This document shows, piece by piece, positions 1-7,175 of a DNA stretch of 64,000 bases. Source of the DNA: Micromonospora sp. U21. Lineage in GTDB: Bacteria > Actinomycetota > Actinomycetes > Mycobacteriales > Micromonosporaceae. The stretch lies in the NCBI RefSeq assembly GCF_018070045.1, contig NZ_JAGPYK010000034.1, positions 1-64,000 on the forward strand, in the 5' to 3' direction. The number at the start of each line of letters is the position of its first letter. Within the stretch, counting starts at the first letter, position 1. The position numbers and the translations under genes were made by a program. A model generated the notes under the pieces. That model had not been told where the DNA came from. It worked only from the letters and a program-made list of their open reading frames with translations, and did not search any database.

Positions 1-101
1 TGATCGGCTGCCTTCACCACTGCCTCAGCAACCGCATCACCTTCAACGAAACCGTCGCCTTCCCCAACGCTGCCAACCAGCAACTACCTTCCGCTGCTTG
101 A
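1..101 (+). pseudogene. IS110-type transposase, C-terminal fragment
   Basis: The window opens inside a reading frame (codons from base 3) that stops at 99-101. It reads LIGCLHHCL followed by an F-N-E-T-V-A-F stretch, which resembles the end of IS110-family transposases (LVGILHxCL...YDExxAW). Only about 32 residues are visible, so the rest may be intact or missing to the left. It lies immediately against an oppositely oriented IS5 fragment, consistent with nested insertions. The family call rests on one short motif. Confidence 0.45.
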
Positions 102-518
102 CAGCAGTTCCGCATCGGATGTCTTCTTCCCGGCGTCGTAGCCCCGGCTGTCTCGGCCGACGGTGTCAGCGCCCTTCACTGACTGGGAGTCGATGATCCC
201 CGCCGACGGCTGCGGCTCGCGGCCCTGCTGCACCCGCGCCTTGATACGCAGCGCCGCCAGGAGCTTCTCGGTCACGCCGGCGTCTTCCCACCGGGCGAAG
301 TACCAGTACACCGTCTACCACGGCGGAAGATCCGCCGGTAGATACCGCCACGGACACCCCGCCCGCACCACGTACAGGATCGCGTTGACGATTTCCCGAC
401 GAGGATGCTTTTCCCGCCGCCCGTCCGTGTTCGGCTCCGGCAGCAGCGCCTCGATCAGCGCCCACTGGGCATCGGTCAGGTCCGAGGGGTAACCACGACG
501 AACAGACACCCGAGCCAC
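84..518 (-). pseudogene. IS5-family transposase, nonsense-broken and 3'-truncated
   Basis: Reading leftward from 518, the frame begins MARVSVRRGYPSDLTDAQW and continues through CPWRYLPADLPPW, typical of the N-terminal domain of IS5-family (DDE) transposases. A TAG at about 312-314 interrupts it. The same frame then resumes with TVYWYFARWEDAG, the expected continuation, so this is a nonsense mutation and not a frameshift. The DSQSVKGAD block containing a DDE aspartate is present, but similarity ends after DAGKK near base 126. The last 16 codons to 84 look unrelated, so the second half of the enzyme is gone. Bases 519-590 probably hold the outer IS end (TTTGAGATGGTC on the minus strand). Confidence 0.75.
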
Positions 519-700
519 CCTGCCCGCTGAAGATCCTCGGTGTCACGCCAACACGCCGTCCACAACAGACCATCTCAAACACGCTCTTACAGCGGTTGGC
601 AGCCGTTGTCAGCGTCAGTTGTGCCCGCCGTGCCCGACGATCTCGCGACCGAAGATCGACAGGCTAGCCTCGCTGGCAATCGCCGAGCTGGAGGTGGCCA

Positions 701-1327
701 GTGACCGAGTGGAGCCCGCGCCAGCGCTGGGCTGTGGTCGTCGTGGTGACGGTGGTCGCGGTAGCCGCGAGTGTGGTCACGATCGCCTGGGTCCAGCGCA
801 CCGTGTCGCCCTGGCCGGCAATGGCCGGCACTCCGTATGAGATACCGCTCGGACCGGATGGCTGCCCGGTCATCGAGAAGCGGCGCCAGTTCGTCGACGC
901 CCATGGCCCGTTCGTGCCGCCCGGCGCTACGGAGGTGCTGCTGTGCACCACACCCACGGCGCTGCATAACCAGCGCCCCGGGGTCGCGGACCCGCCACAT
1001 CAGCGGGTGCTGCGTGCCGGTGCCGCCGACTTCGCCGCGCTGCTCAACCAACTACCCAACCGCAACGAGGCCTGGCGGCAGTGGCAGCGGCGACACAGCG
1101 GCTGGTGGCCCGATGCCGCCCCAGAGCCGATGGGCGAGGCCTGCCTCCTAGTCGGATACAGCCACGAGCACTCGTTCGTGCTGCGCTACCCGGACCGGCC
1201 ACCGGTGCCGCTGATCTACACGTGCGGCGGCCAGGCGGGCGGCCTCACGTCGGGCATTCGGACCCGAATGGATTACACCAAACCGCACCTGGTGGACGAG
1301 TTCCTGAGCCGCTTCCAGCAGCGGTAG
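701..1327 (+). CDS. Membrane-anchored extracytoplasmic protein of unknown function
   Basis: A 208-aa protein starting at GTG 701, which is preceded by a good GGAGGTG site. Residues about 9-30 form one hydrophobic segment (AVVVVVTVVAVAASVVTIAW) after a short positively charged N-terminus, so the rest should lie outside the membrane as a type II anchored domain or a secreted chain. The mature part has paired Cys (LGPDGCP, LLCTTP, GEACLL, YTCGG) that could form disulfides. I recognise no family. It stands alone between an IS remnant and a broken convergent gene, and nothing indicates its partner or regulation. Confidence 0.7.
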   Translation: MTEWSPRQRWAVVVVVTVVAVAASVVTIAWVQRTVSPWPAMAGTPYEIPLGPDGCPVIEKRRQFVDAHGPFVPPGATEVLLCTTPTALHNQRPGVADPPHQRVLRAGAADFAALLNQLPNRNEAWRQWQRRHSGWWPDAAPEPMGEACLLVGYSHEHSFVLRYPDRPPVPLIYTCGGQAGGLTSGIRTRMDYTKPHLVDEFLSRFQQR

Positions 1328-1404
1328 CCCATCGGTGCGAGCGTGCCGCGACTGCTCGGCTCGACGGCGAGCCGATGGTCGCGCCGCAGCGGTGGCCGGC
1401 CTGA

Positions 1405-2146
1405 TCACCCGCGACTGGGCCGCGGACTTGGCCCGCCAGCGGGCGCCTGCGTCGAGGGGTACCCGATGGTCACGCGGCCGGGGCGGGACGCCAGGTAGCC
1501 GAGGTTGTTGTCGTGGCCGTCGAGCACCCCGCGCAGGGTGGCGGGGCAAGTGCTGATGTTATACATCTACAAGTCGCCCGGGCTGCTTCCGTTCTCACCG
1601 GCCACCACGGTGGACCCGCCGGCGGCGATTTTCCGTGGGCCGTACAGGCCGCTGGCGATGCGGACCGGATCCGGCGTCGTCGCCGACAGGTCGAGACCCA
1701 CGACACCGCCGCTCCAGCTGTTAGTGAGGCCGTGCCCGACCCAGAGGCGGTCGCCCGCCAGCCACACGTACGCCGGGTACGGGTAGGCGGCCAGGTCGAG
1801 CCGCCGGGTGGCGGTGAGGGCCGTGGTGTCGATCTCGGCGATCTCGTTCGAGCCGTTGAGCGCCGCGTAGAGGCGGCTGCCGTCCGGCGTGACGACCAGG
1901 CCGTGCGGTTCGGCGAGCCCGGTGACGGCGCCGACCGTGGTGCCGCTGTCGTCGGTGACGACGATCTGATCGCTGGCGGAGATGAACAGCCGGCCGTTGC
2001 CGGCGGCGATGTCCTTGACGAAACTTCACCCCCTGCAGAACGGTGCTGGTGTCCGCGGCCTGCGCGGGTGCGACGGCTGCGACGAGTCCGGTCGCCGCGA
2101 CCAGCGTCGATGCCAGGGCCGAGCGGGCCACTGTGCGGACCCGCAT
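1405..2146 (-). pseudogene. Secreted YncE/beta-propeller-like repeat protein, frameshifted and nonsense-broken
   Basis: The gene starts at ATG 2146 with AGGGAG upstream and encodes a clear Sec signal peptide (MRVRTVARSALAS...APAQA-ADT). After about 38 residues the frame shifts near 2020-2027. The correct continuation (DIAAGNGRLFISASDQIVV...VTPDGSRLYAALNGSNEI) lies in another frame and reads as propeller blades of the YncE/cell-surface Ig-like repeat type. A TAG at about 1568 interrupts the blades, the frame then resumes (MYNISTCPATLRGVLDG), and it stops for good at 1405-1407. At least two independent lesions plus a lost C-terminus show long-standing decay. The intact ancestor was probably a cell-surface protein. 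Confidence 0.7.
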
Positions 2147-2701
2147 ACGCGGGCTCCCTTCGGTTGATACCCCGTGATGCCCGGTGAGCCGGCGTGTCGT
2201 GATCGGCGGCCGGTGTCGGGTCGGCGACAAGATCGTCGCTCCATTAATATGGGGCGATGTCGTCGCCAGCGGCGTTACACGGGGCGTAGCACGACCGCGA
2301 TGGAGATTCAGGTATGGCGGCCGGCGGAACGCCGGTGCGGCGCATCGTCTGCTGCCATCGGTTGTCATCCCCGTGCCTCTCAGCTCGGCCATCACCCCGC
2401 CTGTTGTCGTGGGATGTTGCCAGAAGCAGCAAGGAAGCAGCGACGTGCCGCCTGCGGTCGCCGCATGACGTCGCCGGCCTGCTCCCGCTGGCGTAGGTCG
2501 TGCTAGCCCTGGTCTTGGTCACCACCGGCCGGCAACCAGCCATCACGCCATCGAGCCCATGAATTCGTCAGGCTGGATGTCGGCGAGCCGTCCGGTTCTG
2601 CCAACAGAGCGGACGCCCTTTCACGTCGCCCGACGTGGTCGTCTTACCAACTCGCCAGACCTTCTTCCGCGCCCCGACACCCGAGGCTCGGATGCGCCGC
2701 G
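2147..2701. other. Gene-free stretch between a pseudogene and tetR
   Basis: About 550 bases. Several frames stay open here on both strands, but none has a ribosome-binding site, family resemblance or plausible composition. One AT-richer patch (CCATTAATATGG near 2240) could be part of a promoter for the leftward pseudogene. I see no repeat or structured RNA. Confidence 0.5.
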
Positions 2702-3346
2702 TCAGCCCATGTGCTGGTCGTCAGACGTCACGAACGTCCGCAGATGGTCGACCGCCGCAGAGAGCGCGTCCTGCAGGGGGCCGATGTCCCGGGCGACCTG
2801 AGCGAGGAGCGTGCCGCCTTGATACGCCGCGAGGAACATGTCGGCGAGCCGCGCGGGGTCGGCGGACGCGTCGATGCGGCCGAGTTGCCGCATGCGATCG
2901 AGCCCGACGTGGAAGATCTCGCGCCACTGCGCGAACACCTCCGCGAGCCGGTCGTGCACGTCGAGATCCGTCTTGACGATCTCGCTCGCGAGCGAGCCGA
3001 GGCTGCAGCCGTCCTCGAACGGACGCCCCGAGAGGACGTAAAAGTCCGTCCAGTCCTGGAACGCCTCGACGGTGTCGAAGCCGGCAAACCGTTCGCTGCG
3101 ATGGAAGCCGAGGACGCTGTCGGCCTGCCAGTCGATGACCGCCAGGACGAGGCTCTCCTTGGTGGGGAAGTAGTGACTCAGCTGCGATCCACTCACGCCT
3201 GCAGCGCGGCGGACGAGCTCGTTGTTGGTTGCGTGGACCCCTTTGCCGTAGATCAACGCGGCCGCATGCTCCAGTATTCGCTCGCGTGTGGCCTGGCCCT
3301 TGGGAGTGAGCTTCTGGGCTGCATCCGCCCCGTTGTCCACCTGCAT
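2702..3346 (-). CDS. TetR-family transcriptional repressor
   Basis: A 214-aa protein if the ATG at 3346 is used. The frame extends upstream, but that extra sequence covers the promoter. Residues about 15-60 carry the TetR helix-turn-helix (ATRERILEHAAALIYGKG, then NELVRRAAGVSGSQLSHYF and PTKESLV). The remainder is the variable helical ligand-binding and dimer domain (FEDGCSLGSLASE is typical of the TetR_C_6/YcdC-like group). It is transcribed away from an AhpD-like peroxidase gene 105 bp off, and two inverted repeats lie between the starts. It therefore most likely represses itself and the redox cassette, with an electrophile or oxidant as possible inducer (inference). Confidence 0.9.
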   Translation of the reverse strand: MQVDNGADAAQKLTPKGQATRERILEHAAALIYGKGVHATNNELVRRAAGVSGSQLSHYFPTKESLVLAVIDWQADSVLGFHRSERFAGFDTVEAFQDWTDFYVLSGRPFEDGCSLGSLASEIVKTDLDVHDRLAEVFAQWREIFHVGLDRMRQLGRIDASADPARLADMFLAAYQGGTLLAQVARDIGPLQDALSAAVDHLRTFVTSDDQHMG

Positions 3347-3396
3347 GTCATCAACGTAACACGAACTGGGCTTGCCAACCCATTTTCGATGGTGTT

Positions 3397-3426
3397 CACT
3401 CAAGCGAGTGGACGAAATAGTCCAGT
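3397..3426. promoter_or_regulatory. Candidate TetR operator between divergent tetR and ahpD-like genes
   Basis: Two adjacent dyads lie in the 104-bp gap. CACTC-AAGC-GAGTG is at 3397-3410, and TGGAC-GAAATA-GTCCA is at 3409-3424, extended imperfectly to AGTGGAC/GTCCAGT at 3407-3426. Both are in the right place for control of both promoters. Short dyads with a central spacer are usual TetR-family sites. Assignment to this TetR protein is inferred from position. Confidence 0.55.
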
Positions 3427-3450
3427 AACGTCACACGGAGGTTCATCACG

Positions 3451-3993
3451 ATGGCTCGCCTGACCGCTCCCGCGCCCGCCGACATCGACGCGAAGACGCA
3501 AGGCGCCCTCGACGCCATCGCGAAGCAGTTCGGCTTCGCGCCCAGCATGTTCACCACGCTCGCCGCGAACCCGACCGTGCTCGAGATCGTGATGGGCCTG
3601 CAGGGCAGCATCTCGAAGCTCCTGGACGCGAAGACGCGCCACACCATCGCCCTCGCGGTCTCTCAGTCGAACGGCTGCCACTACTGCCAGGCACTCCACG
3701 GTTTCATCTCGTCGAACCTCGGCGGTATGTCGGCGGAGGAGATTGAGCTCGCCCGCATGGGCACGTCCAGCGACCCGAAGCGCGCCGCCGTCGCGAAGTT
3801 CGCGCAGCACGTGATCGAGACGCGTGGCCAGGTCAGCGACGAGGACCTCGCAGCGATCCGCGAGGTCGGGTATATCGACCCGGAGATCCAGGCGATCGTC
3901 ACGATCGTGGTCGTCACCCTGCTCACGAACTACCTCAACAACGTCAGCGACACCGTCGTCGACGTCCCCGGCGCCGACCACCAGTCGGCCTGA
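3451..3993 (+). CDS. Carboxymuconolactone decarboxylase/AhpD-like peroxidase
   Basis: A 180-aa protein with GGAGG upstream of ATG 3451. The AhpD-type redox motif is intact: Cys76-x-x-Cys79 followed by His83 (SNGCHYCQALH), on the all-helical CMD fold. Proteins of this kind reduce peroxides with the CxxC pair as peroxidatic and resolving cysteines. It is first in a run with an NfsB-type nitroreductase and a YjbR protein and lies opposite a TetR gene, which fits an inducible oxidative or electrophile defence. No signal peptide is present, so it should be cytoplasmic. Codon choice here (many GCG, TCG and AAG) is somewhat less GC-extreme than in the cluster at 7-28 kb, possibly reflecting transfer. 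Confidence 0.88.
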   Translation: MARLTAPAPADIDAKTQGALDAIAKQFGFAPSMFTTLAANPTVLEIVMGLQGSISKLLDAKTRHTIALAVSQSNGCHYCQALHGFISSNLGGMSAEEIELARMGTSSDPKRAAVAKFAQHVIETRGQVSDEDLAAIREVGYIDPEIQAIVTIVVVTLLTNYLNNVSDTVVDVPGADHQSA

Positions 3994-4035
3994 CTTTCCT
4001 CTCCACCCGCCGTTCAAACGAAAGAAAGCGCGACG

Positions 4036-4686
4036 TTGAATCTCGACAAGCTGATCACGAAGCACCTCACCCGCTACTTCGACCCGAGCAAGAGGATCCC
4101 GGAGGAGACGTTCCAGCAGCTGCTGCGTTACCTGCGCACCTCGCCGACGACGATCAACATCCAGCCGAACCGTTTCCACGTGCTGGAGACGCAGGATGGC
4201 AAGGACAAGCTCGCGGACGCACTGGTCGGCCGCTTCGCGGACAACGCGGAGAAGGTGCGCAACGCGTCACACGCCATCGTCTTCACGACGCGCAAGGACA
4301 TCCCCGACACACACCTGCAGGAGATCTTCGAGAAGGAGCGCGCCGACGGGCGTTTCGCCAACCCGGAGATCCAGAAGGGGTGGGAGGCGGGCGCCTCTAA
4401 CTTCGTGGAGATCCAGACGGAGATCTATGGCGGGGACGTGCTCCACTGGCTTGAGAAGAACACCTACCTCGTCGTCGGCGCCACGATGATGGCCGCCGCA
4501 TCCCTCGGGGTGGACGCGACGCCGCTCGAGGGCTTCGACCGCACGACCGTGGACGCGGCCTTCGACCTGACCGACACCGACTACACGACCACGCTGCTTC
4601 TGGTGCTCGGCTACCCCGACGAGGCTCGGGTCTCCCGCCAGCCGGTCTCGCGGTTCGACGCGGAGAAGATCTTCACGCACATGTGA
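4036..4686 (+). CDS. nfsB: NfsB-type oxygen-insensitive NAD(P)H nitroreductase
   Basis: A 216-aa FMN flavoprotein of the NfsB/FRase I group, equal in length to E. coli NfsB (217 aa). Recognisable blocks are the N-terminal FDPSKRIPEE (FDASKKLTPE in NfsB), SPTTINIQPNRFHV (SPSSTNSQPWHF), the RxADGRFA loop and the GVDATPLEGFD segment. The expected reaction is two-electron reduction of nitroaromatics or quinones. The start is TTG 4036 with only a weak purine-rich site 42 bp after the peroxidase gene, and no better start exists. It shares the TetR-controlled transcription unit and is followed by a strong hairpin at 4737-4779. Confidence 0.88.
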   Translation: MNLDKLITKHLTRYFDPSKRIPEETFQQLLRYLRTSPTTINIQPNRFHVLETQDGKDKLADALVGRFADNAEKVRNASHAIVFTTRKDIPDTHLQEIFEKERADGRFANPEIQKGWEAGASNFVEIQTEIYGGDVLHWLEKNTYLVVGATMMAAASLGVDATPLEGFDRTTVDAAFDLTDTDYTTTLLLVLGYPDEARVSRQPVSRFDAEKIFTHM

Positions 4687-4736
4687 CGGACGGGGCGGAC
4701 ATCGGACCGCGGTGCCGGCCCCGTTCACTTCGACTC

Positions 4737-4779
4737 GATTGCCCGGCGTCCGCACCTACTCGACGAACGCCGGGCAATC
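4737..4779 (+). terminator. Hairpin after nfsB
   Basis: A perfect 13-bp inverted repeat (arms 4737-4749 and 4767-4779, GATTGCCCGGCGT and its complement) with a 17-base loop. There is no T-tract, as is usual in actinobacteria. It lies 50 bp after the nitroreductase stop and 30 bp before the yjbR start, so it may end or attenuate transcription inside the cassette. Confidence 0.6.
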
Positions 4780-4808
4780 GGCCCCCTAAGGACTTCAAGG
4801 AGGTCAAG

Positions 4809-5204
4809 ATGCAGATTGATAAGGCAGTGCAGGATCGAGCCGCGGCCCGCGCCGCCGAGCTTCCCGGCTCCGAGCACACACACCAGTTCACCGGCGACTG
4901 GGAGGTATGGAAAGTCGGCGGCAAGGTGTTCATGCTGCAGACGTCCATGCCCGGCGATCCCGTCGTGGTCCTGAAAGCGGATCCATCCGACGCGGAGGCG
5001 CTCCGCGCAGCTCACGCGAGCATCTCGCCCGGCTACCACATGAACAAGAAGCACTGGATCACGGTGCGGGCGGGTGCGGACGTCGAGCCCGCGCTTGTCG
5101 ACAATCTCGTGACCGAGTCGTACCTCCTCGTCGTCGCCAGCCTGCCGAAGCAGAGCCGTCCCGTCGATCCCGCTTTGTTCCGCGTCCCGCCCTCCGCCGA
5201 CTGA
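4809..5204 (+). CDS. MmcQ/YjbR family protein
   Basis: A 131-aa protein starting at ATG 4809, placed by a strong AAGGAGG six bases upstream. The frame is open further upstream, but that part covers the hairpin. The central FMLQ...PVVVLKADPSDAEALRAAHASISPGYHMNKKHWITV stretch is the MmcQ/YjbR (CyaY-like) fold signature, with the conserved NKKHWI-type motif. Members are small cytoplasmic proteins sometimes called DNA-binding-like; no reaction is established. Its position suggests it belongs to the TetR-controlled redox group. Confidence 0.82.
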   Translation: MQIDKAVQDRAAARAAELPGSEHTHQFTGDWEVWKVGGKVFMLQTSMPGDPVVVLKADPSDAEALRAAHASISPGYHMNKKHWITVRAGADVEPALVDNLVTESYLLVVASLPKQSRPVDPALFRVPPSAD

Positions 5205-5328
5205 TCACGCTGACGCCGACCGCGCACAGAGCGCTGTTGCCCTTAGTGGTCGCGCAAATAGGGCAGCGGTTACCGGGCGGATACGAAGCGGGCACATGCA
5301 TCGGTGATCATGAAGGTTCCTACACCCA

Positions 5329-5604
5329 GTGGTCATCGGAATGCCTGTGCCCGCTGTCCCATCATGGCTGAGCGACCCCTTGTGGGACCAGTTCGCCGCG
5401 CTGCTGCCCGTACGACCGGCTATCGATCCGACCCACCCGCTGGTCTGTCACCGACCACGCGTGGCTGACCGGATCGTGTTCGACAAACTCCTGCAAGTCC
5501 TGCGATTCGGCTGGTCCTACGAAGGCATTGCCGACACCACCTGCTCGGCCACCACCATCCGCAACCGCCCCGACGAATGGATTCAACTGGGCGTGTTCGC
5601 CCAG
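5329..5604 (+). pseudogene. IS5-type transposase, N-terminal fragment fused in frame to peroxiredoxin leader
   Basis: About 92 residues (DPLWDQFAALLPV, VFDKLLQVLRFGWSYEGIAD) resemble the N-terminal domain of IS5/DUF4096 transposases. The likeness ends abruptly at GVFAQ. The frame stays open through the peroxiredoxin start region, giving one 279-codon ORF, but the peroxiredoxin has its own ATG and AGGAG at 5686. A deletion from inside the IS into the upstream DNA of the peroxiredoxin gene explains this. The catalytic DDE part is missing. Confidence 0.7.
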
Positions 5605-5685
5605 TGGCGGCCCCGCAGGCGGCCGGTTCCCATGCCGGCCGGGCACAACGCAAGAATCGAGCCCAGAAACAAGGAGATTCGAGAA

Positions 5686-6168
5686 ATGAGCCTGCTGCGA
5701 CCTGGAGACCAGTTCCCCGCGCTGACGCTGTCGCTGCCCGGCGGGGAGACCCTGCAAGTGCCCGACGCGCTCGCCGGCGGCTTCGGCGTACTGCTCTTCT
5801 ACCGTGGCTCGTGGTGCCCGTACTGTAAGACCCAGCTGCGCGCCTTCCAGCGCTCGCTGGAGAAGCTCGCCGAGCTGGACATCAAGGTTGTCGCGGTCTC
5901 GGTCGACGACGAGGCCGCCACCAAGGAGACGATCGCCCAGCACGGTCTGGAGTTCCCCTTGGGCCACAGCGCGGACGCCACCGCGTTCGCCGAGGCGACC
6001 GGAGCGTTTGTCAACGAGGACCCGAAGTACCTGCAGTCGACCGGCTTTGTGCTCGACCCGCACGGCAAGGTCGTCGTCAGCGTGTACTCCAGCGGGGCGA
6101 TCGGACGGCTCGTCCCCGAGGACGTCGCCGGGCTGGTCCGCTACCTGCGCGAGCACCAGGCCGCGTAG
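5686..6168 (+). CDS. Peroxiredoxin (AhpC/TSA, thioredoxin-like fold)
   Basis: A 160-aa protein beginning MSLLRPGDQFPALTL at ATG 5686, with AGGAG at a proper distance. Cys44-Pro-Tyr-Cys47 sits in the FYRGSWCPYCKTQL motif of the redoxin/AhpC-TSA family that reduces peroxides. The rest keeps the family pattern (VVAVSVDDEAATKETI, FVLDPHGKVVVSVYSSG). A transposase fragment has replaced the DNA in front of it, so its promoter may now lie within IS sequence or depend on read-through from the upstream redox genes. A perfect 21-bp hairpin ends it. Confidence 0.9.
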   Translation: MSLLRPGDQFPALTLSLPGGETLQVPDALAGGFGVLLFYRGSWCPYCKTQLRAFQRSLEKLAELDIKVVAVSVDDEAATKETIAQHGLEFPLGHSADATAFAEATGAFVNEDPKYLQSTGFVLDPHGKVVVSVYSSGAIGRLVPEDVAGLVRYLREHQAA

Positions 6169-6175
6169 GCGGACG

Positions 6176-6223
6176 CCCGCTCGGTCCGCCCGCCCGGAAC
6201 GTCGGGCGGGCGGACCGAGCGGG
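6176..6223 (+). terminator. Long perfect hairpin after peroxiredoxin
   Basis: The arms at 6176-6196 and 6203-6223 are perfectly complementary over 21 bp, and the loop is GAACGT. It begins 7 bases after the peroxiredoxin stop and lies just before the 3' end of a convergent TetR remnant, so it could stop transcription from both sides. Confidence 0.85.
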
Positions 6224-6234
6224 CGGGTCGAAGA

Positions 6235-6292
6235 TCAGGGCGTGAGTGCGGTCAGGCAGAGGTCGACCACGGTGTCGACGTAGGTGGCGTCC
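6235..6292 (-). pseudogene. TetR regulator, C-terminal remnant cut by an IS
   Basis: On the minus strand the last codons before the TGA at 6235-6237 read DATYVDTVVDLCLTALTP, typical of the end of TetR-family regulators. Similarity stops at about 6292, where IS-like sequence begins. A convergent regulator that once flanked the peroxiredoxin gene seems to have lost all but about 18 codons. The call rests on a short stretch. Confidence 0.5.
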
Positions 6293-6351
6293 CCCCGGCT
6301 CTCCTGCCTGTCGGGTTCCAATACCCTGTCACCTGGTCTGAGCTGGGCCTT

Positions 6352-6775
6352 CTACGCGGCTCGTTCGTACCCGTTGATCAGCCCGCCGAGGATGGGCCGG
6401 CGTTTGATCCGCTCGTGGGCCAGGTCGACGACGGGTCGGTCGGAGCGTGGAGGCAGCAACTGCAGCGCCCGATGCGGACGCTGCCCGTTGTAGTGGCAGG
6501 CGTACTGATCGAGTGTTCGGCGGAGGTGCCTGTCACCGACGATGAGCATCCGGTCGGTCACCTTGGTGCGGACGGTGCGAACAAACCGTTCCGCGTAGGC
6601 GTTGACCCGCGGGCTACGCGATGGGATCTTGCACGGGCTGATGCCGGCGTCGGTCAGTACGGCGTCGAAAGCGGTGGTGAACTGCCCGGCCCGGTCCCGG
6701 GATCAGGACCTTGAACTGAGCAACCCTGTCACCGAGGTCGATGAGCAGCTACAGACGGAGCTGGTGGGGGACATC
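6352..6775 (-). pseudogene. IS3/IS481-type integrase-core transposase, C-terminal fragment with frameshift
   Basis: The frame from about 6705 down to the stop at 6352 reads GQFTTAFDAVLTDAGI, NAYAERFVRTVRT, LDQYACHYNGQRPHRALQL and RRPILGGLINGYERAA. This is the end of an rve integrase-core transposase, including the last catalytic-Glu region (AYAERF). The preceding LLIDLGDRVAQFKVLI is in another frame because of an extra base near 6705-6712. Further upstream the similarity fades behind a TAG. The N-terminal DNA-binding part and the first DDE aspartate are lost. Confidence 0.75.
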
Positions 6776-6999
6776 GTCGTGGATTGCGACACGTTCATCG
6801 GCGGCCCCGGTGACCAGACGATCGTGATGATAACGGCCATACCGGACTCCGAGGACGAGCAGAAACTCGATCTGCTTCGCATCATCGGGCTCCAGCAGCC
6901 TCAGCGGCGGCAGGGTTAGGACCCACGTCGTGGGCCGGTTGATGGGGCGCTGCGCGACCTCTTGTCTCGCCGGCCCGTTCCGCCGTCCGTGGTCCGGCG

Positions 7000-7134
7000 T
7001 TGGGCTCGCAGGTCCTCCGGGATGGTGCACCGCTCGGCGATGATCCGGTTGAGCAGAGTGGTGGCGATGTGGCAGAGCGCCGAGTCGTAATGCTTGCCGG
7101 CGTCGACCATCAGCCGGTGGTACCGGGCGGCCAT
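7000..7134 (-). pseudogene. IS110-like transposase C-terminal fragment
   Basis: The frame from 7134 reads ARYHRLMVDAGKHYDSALCHIATTLLNRII, resembling the C-terminal region of actinobacterial IS110-type transposases (LYHRLMVDxGxHHTQALCxIATTLLTRI). It loses meaning after about 45 residues. It marks the end of an IS graveyard running from 6.29 to 7.14 kb, directly next to the last gene of the large catabolic cluster. The 6780-7000 stretch between the two fragments shows no recognisable gene. Confidence 0.5.
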
Positions 7135-7175
7135 CCCGGAATGAACGCCGAGCCGAGCGGCGCAGGCTGGAGCAA

